DNA of 64,000 nucleotides from Pseudomonas muyukensis (GCF_019139535.1 NZ_CP077073.1:3004501-3068500); one strand, 5' to 3'; shown: positions 29,878 to 38,949, counted from the stretch's first letter. Numbers and translations: made by a program. Notes: a model not told the origin generated them from the letters alone.

Positions 29878-30423
29878 ATGAAGAAGACCTTGGCCTTTGT
29901 GCTGTTGATGGTGGCCCTGCCGGCCTTCGCCCACCCCGGGCACGATGCCAACCCGTTGCAGGATGGCTTGTTGCACCCGCTGACCGGCCTTGACCACCTG
30001 CTGATGCTGCTCGGTACCGGGGTGCTGGCGGCCCTGACCGGACGCCGCCTGAGCTTGCCGCTGGCGACCCTGGCGGCGATGTTCGCCGGCGCCGTGTGCG
30101 GCCACCTGTTCGGCGATGTGCTCGGCATGGAACCGATGATCGTCGGTTCGCTGTTGGTGGCCGCCGCCGCCCTGTTGTTGCCCAGCCGCCAGTGGCTGTT
30201 GGCGCTGATCATGCCGGTGTTCGCCTTGTTCCACGGTTGGGCCCACGGCGTGGAAGCCACCCCGAGCGCGTTCTGGCTGTTCAGCGCCGGCTTCGTCACC
30301 GTCAGTGGCCTGTTGCTGGCGGCAGGTTTCGCTGGCGGTTGCCTGTTGCGCCGTCACACGGGGTTGCAGAAAGCCTTCGCTGGCGGCCTGCTGGCCGGTG
30401 CCGCGCTGGTGCTGGCCGGTTGA
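29878..30423 (+). CDS. ureJ: HupE/UreJ-type nickel permease
   Basis: The 181-aa protein starts with a signal-like helix ending in PAFAHPGHDA. Its family sequences are HPLTGLDHLLMLLGTG and MPVFALFHGWAHGVE, whose His and Asp are thought to bind nickel. About six membrane helices are expected. Its place inside the urease operon suggests nickel supply to urease. ATG 29878 has GGAG upstream. Its TGA shares an A with the ureF ATG. Confidence 0.9.
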   Translation: MKKTLAFVLLMVALPAFAHPGHDANPLQDGLLHPLTGLDHLLMLLGTGVLAALTGRRLSLPLATLAAMFAGAVCGHLFGDVLGMEPMIVGSLLVAAAALLLPSRQWLLALIMPVFALFHGWAHGVEATPSAFWLFSAGFVTVSGLLLAAGFAGGCLLRRHTGLQKAFAGGLLAGAALVLAG

Positions 30424-31097
30424 TGCCCAGCGACCTGGCGCTGCTGCGCCTGCTGCAACTGGCCAGCCCAGGGCTGCCGGTGGGTGGCTTCACCTACTCG
30501 CAAGGCCTGGAATGGGCCGTCGAGGCCGGTTGGGTGAAGGGCGCCGCAGGTTTTGCCGCCTGGCAACGCGAGCAAGTGCGCGACACCCTGGGCTGCCTCG
30601 ATTGGCCGCTGCTGGCCCGCCTGTACCAAGCCTGCCAGGCGCAGGATGCGCAAGCGTTCGGCCACTGGACGCGCTTTGTGCTGGCCAACCGCGAGACCGC
30701 CGAGCTGCGCCTGGAGGAGTGCCAGCGCGGCAGCGCCCTGGCACGGCTGCTCGACGGCTGGCAGTTGGCCCAGGAGCCGGCCTGGCGGTCCAGCCTGGAA
30801 CTCAGCCAGCTCGGTGGCATGGCCTGGCTGGGCGCGCATTGGTCGATTCCGCTGCGCCAGCTTGCCCTGGGCCATGGCTACGCCTGGCTGGAAGGGGCGG
30901 TGATGGCTGGGGTCAAGCTGGTGCCGTTCGGCCAGCAAGCCGCCCAGACGTTGTTGCGCGACCTGAGCGCGGAGCTGCCCGCCGTGCTCGATCAAGCCTT
31001 GCTGCTGCAGGACGACCAGCTCGGCGGCGGCCTGCCACTGCTGGCGATTGCCTCGTCACGCCACGAAACCCAATACACCCGTTTGTTCCGTTCCTGA
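30423..31097 (+). CDS. ureF: Urease accessory protein UreF
   Basis: A 224-aa all-helical UreF. It begins with family-typical [24 protein letters not shown], and later has [21 protein letters not shown]. UreF bridges UreD and UreG and acts in quality control of nickel insertion. I chose ATG 30423, coupled to the upstream stop by TGATG, rather than the much longer frame from 30096, which covers ureJ in another frame. Confidence 0.94.
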   Translation: MPSDLALLRLLQLASPGLPVGGFTYSQGLEWAVEAGWVKGAAGFAAWQREQVRDTLGCLDWPLLARLYQACQAQDAQAFGHWTRFVLANRETAELRLEECQRGSALARLLDGWQLAQEPAWRSSLELSQLGGMAWLGAHWSIPLRQLALGHGYAWLEGAVMAGVKLVPFGQQAAQTLLRDLSAELPAVLDQALLLQDDQLGGGLPLLAIASSRHETQYTRLFRS

Positions 31098-31107
31098 GGA
31101 CTGCCCC

Positions 31108-31749
31108 ATGCAAAACTACCAGCAACCCCTGCGTGTCGGCGTCGGCGGCCCGGTCGGCTCCGGCAAGACCGCGCTGCTCGAAGCCCTGTGCAAGGCCATG
31201 CGCGATGAGTACCAGATCGCCGTGGTGACCAATGACATCTACACCAAGGAAGACCAGCGCATCCTCACCGAAGCCGGGGCCCTCGAGCCCGAGCGCATCG
31301 TCGGTGTCGAAACCGGCGGCTGCCCGCACACCGCGATCCGCGAGGATGCCTCGATGAACCTGGCCGCGGTCGAGGCCCTGGCGCGCAAGTTCGGCAACCT
31401 CGAAGTGATCTTCGTCGAGAGTGGCGGCGACAACCTCAGTGCCACCTTCAGCCCGGAGCTGGCCGACCTGACGGTTTATGTGATCGATGTCGCCGAAGGC
31501 GAGAAGATCCCGCGCAAGGGTGGGCCGGGCATCACCAAGTCGGATTTCCTGGTGATCAACAAGACCGACCTGGCGCCTTACGTCGGGGCCTCGCTGGAGG
31601 TGATGGCGCGTGATACCCAGCGCATGCGCCCACAGCGGCCATGGACGTTCAGTAACCTGAAAAAGGGCGAAGGCCTGCAGGCTGTGATCGATTTTATCGT
31701 CGAGCGCGGGATGCTGGGAGCAGGGCGTAGCGGGCGGCAGGACCGCTAG
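31108..31749 (+). CDS. ureG: Urease accessory protein UreG (GTPase)
   Basis: The 213-aa SIMIBI-class GTPase powers nickel delivery to urease. The P-loop [13 protein letters not shown] is at about residues 10-22. The nickel-binding CPH motif is in [13 protein letters not shown], and guanine specificity is given by INKTD. AGGAC precedes ATG 31108. It closes the operon. An unusually long gene-poor stretch follows. Confidence 0.96.
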   Translation: MQNYQQPLRVGVGGPVGSGKTALLEALCKAMRDEYQIAVVTNDIYTKEDQRILTEAGALEPERIVGVETGGCPHTAIREDASMNLAAVEALARKFGNLEVIFVESGGDNLSATFSPELADLTVYVIDVAEGEKIPRKGGPGITKSDFLVINKTDLAPYVGASLEVMARDTQRMRPQRPWTFSNLKKGEGLQAVIDFIVERGMLGAGRSGRQDR

Positions 31750-32347
31750 GCCCGGCATGCCAGGTTTTACCCACGAGAACAGGGGAATGGGCGCCTGGGC
31801 CATGAGGATGCCTGGGCCGCATCAGCCGCGTGCCAGGGGGTTAGAGTCGTTGCAGCTGCGCTTGCGGTACACGGGCCGGCTCATTCACTCAAGGAAGCCA
31901 ATATGAATACCATCGCATTGATCGTGCTACTGACTGCCACCGACCCTGATCGAGTCCCACGTGTGGCTGCCCCCTTCGAGGCAGACGTCAGCCTCGGGCA
32001 CCGTGTCGGCCCGGGGCAACTGGCTGGGCTTGGCCACTATGGCGGCGTTGCGCCGATGCAGTGCCCGAACGACCGGTTCCCGAGCCCGGTAGGGCACTGT
32101 CAGCCGGATTGGGACTTCGACTGATCGCCCAAGCCGCGCCAAAGGCGCTGAACCTGCAAGACGACACTGGGCCTGTAACGGTGGCGTCTGCGCAAGCGCC
32201 TGGCGGCCACTGGGCGGCGGCAGGCTCGCCTGCAAAAATATGCTCAAGGCATAGGTAAATGCTGGGTCGTCCAGGTCACCATGGGCACCCGCGCCGCGGT
32301 ACAGTGGCAGGCAAATCCCCGGCGCCGAGCGTGCCAGAGAGGTGCTC
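31750..32347. other. Gene-poor interval between ureG and the LysR gene
   Basis: About 600 bp without a convincing gene. One short frame (31903-32124) is listed separately. A 140-codon frame on the minus strand (31927-32349) has poor protein-like composition and no ribosome-binding site. I see no clear terminator after ureG, no repeat and no RNA structure here. Confidence 0.5.
31903..32124 (+). CDS. Doubtful short ORF downstream of ureG
   Basis: A 73-aa frame starting MNTIALIVLLTATDPDRV has a good Shine-Dalgarno sequence (AAGGAAG, 5-6 nt ahead). After the first 11 hydrophobic residues it lacks secondary-structure character and is rich in Pro and Gly. It may be a small secreted or leader peptide whose true frame is lost, or chance. 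Confidence 0.22.
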   Translation: MNTIALIVLLTATDPDRVPRVAAPFEADVSLGHRVGPGQLAGLGHYGGVAPMQCPNDRFPSPVGHCQPDWDFD

Positions 32348-33253
32348 ATGGCTTCCTACACCTTGCGTCAACTCAAGTACTTCGTCACCACCGTCGAGGC
32401 TGGCAGTGTCGCCGAGGCCTCTCGCCAGCTGTATATCGCCCAACCGTCGATCTCCACGGCGATCAAGAGCCTGGAAGAAAGCTTCGGTGTGCAGTTGTTC
32501 ATTCGCCACCATGCCCAGGGCGTCTCGCTGACGCCGGGCGGCAAGCGCTTCTACGCCAAGACCCGGGCCTTGCTGCAGATGGCCCATGAGTTCGAGCAGA
32601 ACGCCCTGGCCGACAACGACACTGTGGCCGGGCAGATCGACATCGGTTGCTTCGAGACCGTGGCGCCGCTGTACCTGCCACGGCTGATCGCCGGTTTTCG
32701 TGATCGTTACCCAGGGGTCGACATCCGCCTGCGCGACGGTGAGCAGCAGGACCTGATCCAAGGCCTGACCGCCGGCACCTTCGACCTGGCGCTGCTCTAT
32801 GACCACGACCTCGACGGCACCATCGAAACCGAACCCTTGATGGCACCACAGAAACCCTACGTGCTGTTGCCGGAGAAACACCGCTTCGCCGGCCAGGCCC
32901 AGGTATCGTTGCGCGACCTGTGCCCGGAGCCGATGATCCTGCTCGACGTGGCGCCCAGCCGCACCTACTTCGTCAGCCTGTTCCACGACCTGGGACTGAC
33001 GCCGAATATCGTCTTCAGCTCACCCTCGATAGAGATGGTGCGTGGCATGGTGGGGCAGGGCTTCGGTTTCTCGCTGCTGGTAACCCGGCCGCACTCTGAA
33101 TTCAGCTATGACGGACAGCGCCTGGTGACCCTCGACATCACCGAGCCGGTGGCCTTGTCCGGGCTGGCTGCGGCGCACTTGAAACGCATGCAACTGACCA
33201 AGCCCGCGCAGTTGTTCGTCGAGTTCTGCCGGGAGCAACTGGCCAATCTGTAG
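32348..33253 (+). CDS. LysR-family transcriptional regulator
   Basis: The 301-aa protein has an N-terminal winged helix (LRQLKYFVTTVEAGSVAEAS, then PSISTAIKSLEESFGVQLF) and a substrate-binding domain that begins near GQIDIGCFETVAPLYLP. GAGGTG precedes ATG 32348. The usual divergent target is missing: alkA follows on the same strand and ureG precedes it. The effector is unknown. Confidence 0.9.
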   Translation: MASYTLRQLKYFVTTVEAGSVAEASRQLYIAQPSISTAIKSLEESFGVQLFIRHHAQGVSLTPGGKRFYAKTRALLQMAHEFEQNALADNDTVAGQIDIGCFETVAPLYLPRLIAGFRDRYPGVDIRLRDGEQQDLIQGLTAGTFDLALLYDHDLDGTIETEPLMAPQKPYVLLPEKHRFAGQAQVSLRDLCPEPMILLDVAPSRTYFVSLFHDLGLTPNIVFSSPSIEMVRGMVGQGFGFSLLVTRPHSEFSYDGQRLVTLDITEPVALSGLAAAHLKRMQLTKPAQLFVEFCREQLANL

Positions 33254-33295
33254 CGCCGGCTTGCCGGGGGCCGGCCGAGCCCGCATGATGCGTCG

Positions 33296-34231
33296 ATGAC
33301 CCGACTTAGCCGTTTACACGCTGTCAGGCGCAGCCTGCGCCCGGACGGCCAGCATCTGCTCTGGCTGCGTTACCAGCGGCCTTATCACTGGCCCTCGACG
33401 CTGGCCTTCCTCGCCGCGCGGTGCATCCCCGGCATCGAGACCTGCAGCGAGGGGGTGTACCGGCGCAGCTTGGTCTTTGCCGGGTGCCAGGGGCTGTTGC
33501 AGGCCAAGCCGGGGGCTTGCCTGCAGGTGCGTTTGAGTGGGGTGGGCGCGGCGCAGGTGCCAGGGCTGATTGCGCGCTTGCGTCGGGTGTTCGACCTGGA
33601 TGCGCAGCCGGCGCGGATTGCCGCGGCGCTGTCGAACGACCCGTTGATGGCTCGGTTGCTGGGCGCCCGGCCGGGCCTGCGCGTGCCCAAGGGGTGGGAG
33701 CCCTGCGAGCAGGCGATGCGCACGGTGCTCGGGCAGCAGATCAGTGTCGCCGGCGCCATGACCCTGGCCGGGCGGCTGGTGGCGCGCCACGGGCAGCCGC
33801 TGCGCGCCGCCGAGCCGTGCCTGAGCCATGTGTTTCCCAGCGTCGAAGCACTGGCGGTGGCCGAGTTGAGCGGGCTGGGCATGCCCCAGGCGCGGGCGAC
33901 GACCCTGTCGACCCTGGCCAGGGCCTTGCTCGCCCAGCCCGACCTGCTGCGGCCCGGCCAGGCGCTTGAGCAGGCTATCAAGCGCTTGTGCCTGCTCAAG
34001 GGTATCGGCCCGTGGAGCGCGCATTACCTGGCCTTGCGCCAACTGGGCGATAGCGATGCACTGCCCCTGGGGGACGTGGCGCTGGTCAAGGCCCTGCGCC
34101 TGCATGAGGGCCCCCAGGCCCAACTGGCCGAGCGCGCCCAGGCCTGGCGGCCCTGGCGCGCCTATGCGGCGCAGCACTTGTGGGCCTCGTTGGCCGACTG
34201 CAACCCGGCAAGCGGCCGCCAGGACAGGTAA
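33296..34231 (+). CDS. alkA: DNA-3-methyladenine glycosylase II
   Basis: A 311-aa AlkA-type base-excision enzyme removing alkylated purines. The N-terminal AlkA_N-like domain contains YHWPSTLAFLAARCIPGIE. The HhH-GPD domain contains CEQAMRTVLGQQISVAGA, the hairpin LKGIGPWSAHYLALR, and the catalytic Asp in ALPLGDVALVKAL. It has neither the Ada methyl-acceptor part nor a zinc-finger extension. It starts 42 bp after the LysR gene. Confidence 0.9.
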   Translation: MTRLSRLHAVRRSLRPDGQHLLWLRYQRPYHWPSTLAFLAARCIPGIETCSEGVYRRSLVFAGCQGLLQAKPGACLQVRLSGVGAAQVPGLIARLRRVFDLDAQPARIAAALSNDPLMARLLGARPGLRVPKGWEPCEQAMRTVLGQQISVAGAMTLAGRLVARHGQPLRAAEPCLSHVFPSVEALAVAELSGLGMPQARATTLSTLARALLAQPDLLRPGQALEQAIKRLCLLKGIGPWSAHYLALRQLGDSDALPLGDVALVKALRLHEGPQAQLAERAQAWRPWRAYAAQHLWASLADCNPASGRQDR

Positions 34232-34406
34232 GCGGTCGAATCCGGACCACCTGTCGGGCCAGCCACACTGTCGGTCGAACGACCTGCCTGCGACCAGGTT
34301 CTTCCACTAAGGTGCAAGAGGATTGCGCTGCTCTTCATCGCCTGGGCGAAGGGACGGTCGCCGCGGCGTAATCCTACACAACAGGCCAGACAGAGAGGGA
34401 CGTACC

Positions 34407-34667
34407 ATGTCATTGATTGGCGTTTCGATGCTTGAAATGCGGCAGATGATCGAACAGGCCTGCCTGCCCGATCGCTGCGAGGTGAGCTGCCCGGATGGCG
34501 AAAACCTCACTATCCGCCTCGGCCAGGGCCAGAGCCTGGACGATTGCCTGACGGTCACCGGGGTGCCGGTGGCCAGCCTCAACAGTTGCCGCGACCTGGT
34601 TGGCCTGGTGACCCAGCTCAAGGAGCAGCGCCACGGCCAGCCGCAGCCGCTCAAGGCCATAGCCTGA
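34407..34667 (+). CDS. DUF1652 family protein
   Basis: This 86-aa protein matches the Pseudomonas DUF1652 pattern: LEMRQMIEQACLPDRCEV near the start, then LTIRLGQ, and VTGVPVASLNSCRDLVGLV near the end. Function unknown in the family. GAGGGA precedes ATG 34407; the frame reaching back to 34323 is not protein-like. Confidence 0.8.
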   Translation: MSLIGVSMLEMRQMIEQACLPDRCEVSCPDGENLTIRLGQGQSLDDCLTVTGVPVASLNSCRDLVGLVTQLKEQRHGQPQPLKAIA

Positions 34668-34682
34668 GCGGCGACAGCCCGG

Positions 34683-35297
34683 TCAGCCAAGGCTGGCCGG
34701 GCGCACATATTCAGGCATCAGGCCGTTGAACCAGAACAGGATCATCGATACCAGCAGGGTGACCAGCAGCAACAGCCCCACCCCCCAGACGCAGGTGGCG
34801 AACAGCATGGCCTGTTCCTTGCGCAGCCGCAGGAAGGTTTGCAGGCCGCCATACAGCAGCACGCTGGCATACGCCGACGCCGCCAGCAACGCGACCACCG
34901 CCAGCCAACGCACCGGGACCAGGCCCACCACCCCGGCGAAGAACCAGGGCGTGGCGCAATAGGCGGCAAAGCCGATGCATTGGTTGAGGCTCGGTTGCAC
35001 ATCGAAGCCGCGCGACATCCAGCGGATCATCACCCCCATCAACATCACCCCGACCACGGTCGTGGCATACAGCAGCCCGGCCAACTGTGCCGCGCTGGTC
35101 AGGCCCAGGCGTACCCGTGCCTCGGTGGCCAGGCTCCAGCCGAAGGTGCTGGTGCCGACGAACAGGCACAGGGCCGGGATCAGCGCCAGCACCAGCAGCC
35201 GTGGCAAGTATTGCTGCGGATGGTCCTCCTCGGCCCGGCGGATCTCGATCCAGGCGTCGGCCGGGTGGGTGAAGAGCTTGAGCAATGGGCTGTTCAT
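34683..35297 (-). CDS. Yip1-family inner-membrane protein
   Basis: A 204-aa protein with five probable membrane helices. It starts with the family-like cytoplasmic segment LFTHPADAWIEIRRAEEDHP; LLVLALIPALCLFVGTSTFGW then forms the first helix. GGAG precedes ATG 35297. Bacterial Yip1-domain proteins have no defined role. It faces the DUF1652 gene tail to tail with 15 bp between. Confidence 0.8.
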   Translation of the reverse strand: MNSPLLKLFTHPADAWIEIRRAEEDHPQQYLPRLLVLALIPALCLFVGTSTFGWSLATEARVRLGLTSAAQLAGLLYATTVVGVMLMGVMIRWMSRGFDVQPSLNQCIGFAAYCATPWFFAGVVGLVPVRWLAVVALLAASAYASVLLYGGLQTFLRLRKEQAMLFATCVWGVGLLLLVTLLVSMILFWFNGLMPEYVRPASLG

Positions 35298-35387
35298 GGC
35301 GTTCTCCTCGCAAGGCAGGCACTGCCTTTCTGTTATGGAGACGCGGGTTTGCGGCAGGGTTCAGCCGGGCTTGCCGCCGTTGATCGG

Positions 35388-35675
35388 CTATTGCAGTTCC
35401 AGCAGCAGGTTGAGGCCGCCATCGCCGCAGCGCACATGGTCGCGGACCACGCCGTGGTAGCTGCGGCCCTCCCAGACGAACGCGACGCTGTGGGCGCGCT
35501 CCACCTTGCCCGGCAGCGGCGGTTCGATATGCAGGCGCAGGGCCGGGCGCCCCTGCAGGTTGAGGGCTGCCACCTGCACCTGGCAGGCGGCGCGCTGCGC
35601 CACTGGGCCGAACAAGGTGTCACGGACGAAGTCCAGCTCCAGGCAGGCACAGGGCGCACGGCAGGACATCTTCAT
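35388..35675 (-). CDS. Hypothetical cysteine-containing protein
   Basis: The product has 95 aa and begins MKMSCRAPCACLELDFVRD, with a CxxxCxC cluster near the start and a later RCGDGG. The rest is beta-rich (LRLHIEPPLPGKV, VAFVWEGRSYHG). It has no signal peptide or membrane helix. Family not recognised. ATG 35675 follows GGGAG. Confidence 0.55.
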   Translation of the reverse strand: MKMSCRAPCACLELDFVRDTLFGPVAQRAACQVQVAALNLQGRPALRLHIEPPLPGKVERAHSVAFVWEGRSYHGVVRDHVRCGDGGLNLLLELQ

Positions 35676-35764
35676 GGCGGGCTCCCGATGAAAGAGGCGA
35701 TACATCAATCATTGGAAGCCTGGCGCAGGAAGGTGTTCAAATTATTTCAATGCCGTTGGGCGGC

Positions 35765-36079
35765 TTACGGGCGCTGCGGCACTACCGAAGTGCCAAAACT
35801 GTTGCCCATGCGCGTGGAGGTTGCCGCCGGGGTGGCCAGCCCCATCTGGTTGGGCGCCTTGCGCTGCAACTGGCGCGCCGGGTCGAGCTGTTCGCGCAGG
35901 CCTTTGGCCGCCTGCGGCGCGCCACCCTTGAGTTGCTCGGTGAGGCAGTCGTAGGCCAGCGCGCGTGCCTGGCCGACTTGCACATCGATACAGCCTTGCG
36001 CAGGTTTGCGCTGCTCGGCGAACAGCGGCCCGGCAGCGGCCAGCAGCAAAGCGAGGGTGGCAAGCGATAACCGGCCCAT
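35765..36079 (-). CDS. Small secreted/periplasmic hypothetical protein
   Basis: The product has 104 aa with a clear signal peptide (LATLALLLAAAGPLFAEQ) and probable cleavage after Ala21. The mature part has two Cys (GCIDVQ and AYDCLTEQ) that could form a disulfide, and a Gln/Pro-rich end. Function unknown. It is divergent from the vre genes and shares their upstream region. Confidence 0.65.
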   Translation of the reverse strand: MGRLSLATLALLLAAAGPLFAEQRKPAQGCIDVQVGQARALAYDCLTEQLKGGAPQAAKGLREQLDPARQLQRKAPNQMGLATPAATSTRMGNSFGTSVVPQRP

Positions 36080-36159
36080 GGTGCAGCTCCTCGATCGAAT
36101 CCTGGCGGCAGTCTAGCCCTCGCGGGCCCTGGGCGGGGTGAAGCTTTGGTTGCCGTGGG

Positions 36160-36177
36160 CTGTCACCACAGCGTCAT
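36160..36177 (+). promoter_or_regulatory. Candidate PhoB box upstream of vreA
   Basis: CTGTCAC-CACA-GCGTCAT is two 7-bp direct repeats with the standard 4-bp spacer. It matches the consensus CTGTCAT with one and two mismatches. It ends 61 bp before the chosen vreA start. PhoB control of vreAIR under phosphate starvation is established in P. aeruginosa. Confidence 0.5.
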
Positions 36178-36238
36178 ACACAGGCCCCAGGATGACGTCT
36201 TCCCGGCGACGGCGGCCAGCAAGGAGGCCTGTTCATCC

Positions 36239-36886
36239 GTGCGTGCATTGCTCGTGGCCGGTGCGCTGATGCTGGCCTGGTCGCTCGTTGCGCCGCCGCT
36301 GCGCGGCCAGTCGTTGCTGACCCTGGACATTCCGGCACAAGCCTTGGACCAGGCGCTGGACAGCTTCGCCCGGCAAAGCGGCCTGGCCGTGCTGGTGGAC
36401 CAGGGCCTGGTGGCCGGGCAACGCTCGAGCCCCGTACGGGGCCGCTATGCCGCGCGCGAAGGGTTGCAGCGCCTGTTGCAGGGCTCCGGGCTACAGGCGC
36501 GCTACAGCGGCAGTGGTGGCTTTACCGTGCAACCGCTGCGTTTGAACGCGTTTTCACCACGCAAGCGGGAGGGCGGCGGCGTGGCTGGCAGTTACGCCCT
36601 GGCGCTGCAGCAGGCAGTCGAACGGGCCCTGTGCGGCTCGACGCTGACCCGGCCAGGTGCTTACCGGGCAGCCCTGCAAGTCTGGATCGACGGTCGCGGG
36701 CAGCTGCTGCAGAGCCGTTTGCTGGCCTCGACCGGCGACCCCTTGCGCGACGCCGCGCTGATCGAACGCTTGCGCGCGCTACGCCTCGAGGCGGCGCCGC
36801 CGACATCCCTGGCGCAGCCGGTAACCCTGCTGCTGCGCCCGGTACCCATGGATTGCCCATTTTCGCAAGGAGCTGCGGCGGCATGA
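36239..36886 (+). CDS. vreA: VreA-like short signalling receptor: STN domain plus TonB-C-like domain
   Basis: This 215-aa protein has a signal peptide (LLVAGALMLAWSLVAPPLRG). An STN (secretin/TonB N-terminus) domain at about residues 28-97 follows (LDIPAQALDQALDSFARQSG, then LVDQGLVAG and LQRLLQGSGLQARY). A second domain at about 120-212 resembles the TonB C-terminal fold. It has no beta-barrel, unlike ordinary TonB-dependent receptors. The size and its place before an ECF sigma/FecR pair match VreA of the P. aeruginosa PUMA3 system. GTG 36239 follows AAGGAGG; a longer frame from 36146 would cover the PhoB box. It overlaps vreI by 4 nt. Confidence 0.75.
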   Translation: MRALLVAGALMLAWSLVAPPLRGQSLLTLDIPAQALDQALDSFARQSGLAVLVDQGLVAGQRSSPVRGRYAAREGLQRLLQGSGLQARYSGSGGFTVQPLRLNAFSPRKREGGGVAGSYALALQQAVERALCGSTLTRPGAYRAALQVWIDGRGQLLQSRLLASTGDPLRDAALIERLRALRLEAAPPTSLAQPVTLLLRPVPMDCPFSQGAAAA

Positions 36887-37425
36887 ACAAACCCCGGGAC
36901 AGTGCGCTGGTCAAACTGTTTCTGTCCTCCTACGACGCGTTCAGGGTGCGCCTGAAACGCCGACTGGGTTCGGACGACCTGGCCAACGATGTGCTGCAGG
37001 AGACCTACCTGCGGGTCGACCGCCTGGAGGCGGTGGACAATGTGCACAAGCCCGGCGCCTACTTGTACCGCATGGCCCTCAACGTTGCCGCCGATCGCCG
37101 CGAGGCCGACGCGCGCCTGCTCACCGGCGCCGAAGTGGAGGCCTTGCTGCAGGTTGGCGAGGACCAGGACCCGGCACGTATCGTCGGCGGCCAGCGCGAG
37201 ATCCAGAGCCTGATGGGCGCCTTGTACGAGTTGCCGGCACGGCGCCGGCGGATTTTCATTGCCGCACGCCTGGAAGAGGCCTCGCACCTGGAAATCGCCC
37301 AGCGCTTCGGCATTTCCACGCGCACGGTGGAAAAGGAACTCAAGGCGGCGCTGGGGCACTGCGCGGCGCGCCTGGACAGAAAAGTGTTTCAGCGCTTCGG
37401 TCCAGGCGCGGGAAAACCGTCTTGA
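36883..37425 (+). CDS. vreI: ECF sigma factor, VreI-like
   Basis: A 180-aa FecI-type extracytoplasmic-function sigma factor. Region 2 contains DDLANDVLQETYLRVDRL and region 4 contains LYELPARRRRIF, then LEIAQRFGISTRTVEKEL. It lacks any extra domain. AAGGAG precedes ATG 36883, which overlaps the vreA stop (ATGA). The three-gene overlap chain vreA-vreI-vreR suggests one transcript. In P. aeruginosa VreI activates hxc genes; here the neighbouring hxcW, hxcU and hxcP are the expected targets. Confidence 0.82.
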   Translation: MNKPRDSALVKLFLSSYDAFRVRLKRRLGSDDLANDVLQETYLRVDRLEAVDNVHKPGAYLYRMALNVAADRREADARLLTGAEVEALLQVGEDQDPARIVGGQREIQSLMGALYELPARRRRIFIAARLEEASHLEIAQRFGISTRTVEKELKAALGHCAARLDRKVFQRFGPGAGKPS

Positions 37426-37454
37426 TCAATAGTCGACCCATTCATGTGAGCACC

Positions 37455-38363
37455 ATGCCCAAGATTGCGCCCGATCCCGACTTGCAGCGCCAGGCCCTGG
37501 ACTGGCTGGTACGGCTGACTTCCGGCCAGGCCACCGAGGCCGATGCCCAGGCCTTGAGGCACTGGTGCGCGCGCAGCCCGGCGCATGCCGAGGCGTTCGT
37601 CCAGGCCAGGCAGCTGTGGCAACTGCTGGGCCCGGCGGCGCGCCAGGCTCGCCAGGTGGTGCCGCTGCCGACGCTGAGCCGGCGGGCGCTGCTCGGCGGC
37701 GCGGTGGCGGCCTCGGCGGCGCTGGTGATGTGGCGTGGCGGCTGGCTGCAAGGCTTTGCCGCGGCGCCGGCGGCCTTTGCCACCGAGGCGGGTGAGCAGC
37801 GCCGCGTCGAGTGGGCCCCCGGCGTCGAGCTGGAGCTGAACGTGCGCACCCAGGTCGGTCGCGAGGCGCACGGGATTGCCCTGTTGAGTGGCGAGATCGA
37901 AGTGCAGGCCCGGCGGGCCGTGCAGGTGCGGGCCGGGGAGGGGCTGATCGATGCCGAGCAGGCCCGCTTCAATGTGCGCGAGGATGAGGGTGGCGTCTGC
38001 GTCACCTGCCTGAGTGGCGAGTTGCGTATCGTCGCCCAGGGCCAGGCCGAGGTGCTGCCGGCGGGGCGCCAACTGCGCTACGACGCCCAGGGCCTAGGCG
38101 CCGCCGGGGCCTTCGATGCCAGCCAGGTCATGGCCTGGCGCGAGCGCATGCTGGTGTTGCGCGACGCCCCGCTGGCCCAGGTCATCGACGAGATCAACCG
38201 CTACCGCCCCGGGCGCCTGGTGTTGCTCAACCCGAGCCTGGGCCGACGCCGAGTCCAGGCCCGCTTCAGTTTCGACCAGTTGCCCCAGGCCGCCGAGTTG
38301 ATCCGCGCCGCTTATGGCGCACGTTGCCTGGAGTTGCCCGGCGGCGTGGTCCTGGTCAGTTGA
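37455..38363 (+). CDS. vreR: FecR-family anti-sigma factor, VreR-like
   Basis: The product has 302 aa. A cytoplasmic anti-sigma domain (ALDWLVRLTSGQATEADAQA) comes first, then the hydrophobic segment LSRRALLGGAVAASAALVMW with an Arg pair just ahead. The periplasmic FecR domain follows (ATEAGEQRRVEWAPGVELEL, IEVQARRAVQVRAGEG) with a DUF4974-like end (LAQVIDEINRYRPGRL). The start is uncertain: TTG 37422 would overlap vreI by 4 nt and GTG 37446 is also in frame. Its 3' end overlaps hxcW tail to tail by 8 bp. Confidence 0.82.
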   Translation: MPKIAPDPDLQRQALDWLVRLTSGQATEADAQALRHWCARSPAHAEAFVQARQLWQLLGPAARQARQVVPLPTLSRRALLGGAVAASAALVMWRGGWLQGFAAAPAAFATEAGEQRRVEWAPGVELELNVRTQVGREAHGIALLSGEIEVQARRAVQVRAGEGLIDAEQARFNVREDEGGVCVTCLSGELRIVAQGQAEVLPAGRQLRYDAQGLGAAGAFDASQVMAWRERMLVLRDAPLAQVIDEINRYRPGRLVLLNPSLGRRRVQARFSFDQLPQAAELIRAAYGARCLELPGGVVLVS

Positions 38364-38949
38364 ACGGCCCCAGCACCTGGCGGTAGCGCTCCTCGCCCTG
38401 TGGGCCGCGCCAGCTCAGGCGCACTTCAAGCCCTGGCGGATCATCCCGCGCCTCGCCGCCGGGCGCCTGCCACCCGCCCTTGGCTTGCCAGGCCCGCAGG
38501 CTGAAGGCTGTCACGTTGTCCAGCACCGCCACCGCCGCCGTCGGTGCTGGCAGTGGGTAACGCGCGCGCAGTGGCGCGGCGGCCCGGTACAGGGTGGTGC
38601 CGCGCACGAACCAGCGCACCCGTTGCAGGCCGCTGCCGGACACGGCGCCACCGCGCACCAGCTCCAGGCGTTCGGCGCGCACGCGTACGGCAGGCAGCAG
38701 CGGTTTGCCGGGCGCCTCGCGGCCGGGCAGCGGTGGCTCCACCAGCTCGACCGAGGCGCGCAGGGCCAGGTCGCGCTCCAGTTGCTGGAAGACCCGCTGC
38801 AGCGCCTGGCTGTCCTCGCTGGCCTGGCGCACATGACGATCGGCACGGCTGACGCTGTCCAGGCCGCGCCAGGCGATCAGGCTGACCACCGCCATCAGCA
38901 GGATGGCGATCATCACTTCGAGCAGGGTGAAGCCTTGTTGGCGGCTCAT
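38356..38949 (-). CDS. hxcW: GspJ-type pseudopilin, HxcW-like
   Basis: A 197-aa minor pseudopilin of a type II secretion system. The prepilin signal RQQGFTLLEVMIAIL has the G/F cleavage site and Glu at +5. The mature part includes ERDLALRAS and LERVRW-like beta regions typical of GspJ. ATG 38949 overlaps the GspH stop by 4 nt. Canonical clusters place gspI between H and J; here it is absent. Confidence 0.78.
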   Translation of the reverse strand: MSRQQGFTLLEVMIAILLMAVVSLIAWRGLDSVSRADRHVRQASEDSQALQRVFQQLERDLALRASVELVEPPLPGREAPGKPLLPAVRVRAERLELVRGGAVSGSGLQRVRWFVRGTTLYRAAAPLRARYPLPAPTAAVAVLDNVTAFSLRAWQAKGGWQAPGGEARDDPPGLEVRLSWRGPQGEERYRQVLGPFN

